Origin: Siphonodentalium dalli
Lineage: Eukaryota; Mollusca; Scaphopoda; Gadilida; Siphonodentaliidae
NCBI GenBank assembly: GCA_032622095.1
Contig: CP136066.1
Location: 173,537,164-173,601,163 of the forward strand
Reading direction: 5' to 3'
DNA: 64,000 nt
In this document: piece by piece, positions 63,746 through 64,000 of the stretch
Position numbering within the stretch: the stretch's first letter is position 1
How the letters are laid out: the number at the start of each line of letters is the position of its first letter
The notes under the pieces: generated by a model
Seen by the model: the letters and a program-made list of their open reading frames with translations, nothing else
Told to the model about the DNA's origin: nothing
The model's database searches: none
Program-made: the position numbers and the translations under genes

Positions 63746-64000
63746 AACGATCGGCAGATATTTTAACCCATTCCTTGGCGATAGTAAATATCTATGATCG
63801 GAATCATAATCTAGAGTCTGAACATTTAATGTATAAACTATAGTGTATACTGAACATTATATATACTAAAGAAGTACATGTATAGACAATAACACAAATT
63901 CTCAAATTATTGTAATTTATTAGTCCTAGTGCTAATTTTGCACTAGTAGTGTCACTTTAAAATTGGAATACCCGAGGACCCCTAACCTGAGATAACTGAA

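Overview
This is a window from an animal nuclear genome. It is AT-rich and densely packed with transposon-derived repeats. It holds two multi-exon protein-coding genes in head-to-head (divergent) orientation, which I reconstructed by reading splice sites and checking that reading frame is kept across every junction. The introns are long (up to 11 kb), and the repeats are foldback MITEs, tRNA-derived SINEs and tandem mismatch-rich arrays of the kind common in marine invertebrates (molluscs, brachiopods, hemichordates, amphioxus). I cannot assign the phylum from sequence alone.

Minus strand, 35634 down to 4122: a 10-exon gene for a secreted protein of 714 residues. It has a clear signal peptide, 28 di-cysteine (CC) pairs in galaxin-type repeats, and a C-terminal segment resembling a netrin/TIMP-like (NTR) domain. 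Galaxins are best known from coral skeletal matrix, and related proteins occur in other invertebrates. Exons 1 to 7 are joined at phase-1 junctions, as expected of a repeat family that grew by exon duplication.

Plus strand, 35837 to 58679: a 6-exon gene for Mediator subunit 6 (MED6), 242 residues, with an unmistakable N-terminal family signature. The two start codons are 202 bp apart, so the interval between them is probably a shared bidirectional promoter; it carries an overlapping E-box/CRE-like motif.

The rest is intronic or flanking sequence filled with repeats. These include mariner-like palindromic MITEs with CAGT ends and TA targets (family A); piggyBac-like MITEs with CCCTTT ends and TTAA targets (families B1, B2, B3, B5 and H); a double-hairpin module shared by several of those families; Mutator-like foldbacks with 9-bp target duplications (family D); hAT-like MITEs with 8-bp duplications; a Harbinger-like 1.58-kb element with a TAA duplication; two tRNA-derived SINEs; a LINE remnant; a hAT transposase fragment antisense in MED6 intron 2; tandem arrays of about 165 bp; and a short satellite built around GGGTACA-type words. 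Several MITEs lie within a few bases of splice sites or the stop codon of the galaxin-like gene.

No tRNA, rRNA or CRISPR array was found. Most short ORFs in the window come from MITE hairpin arms and are not genes.
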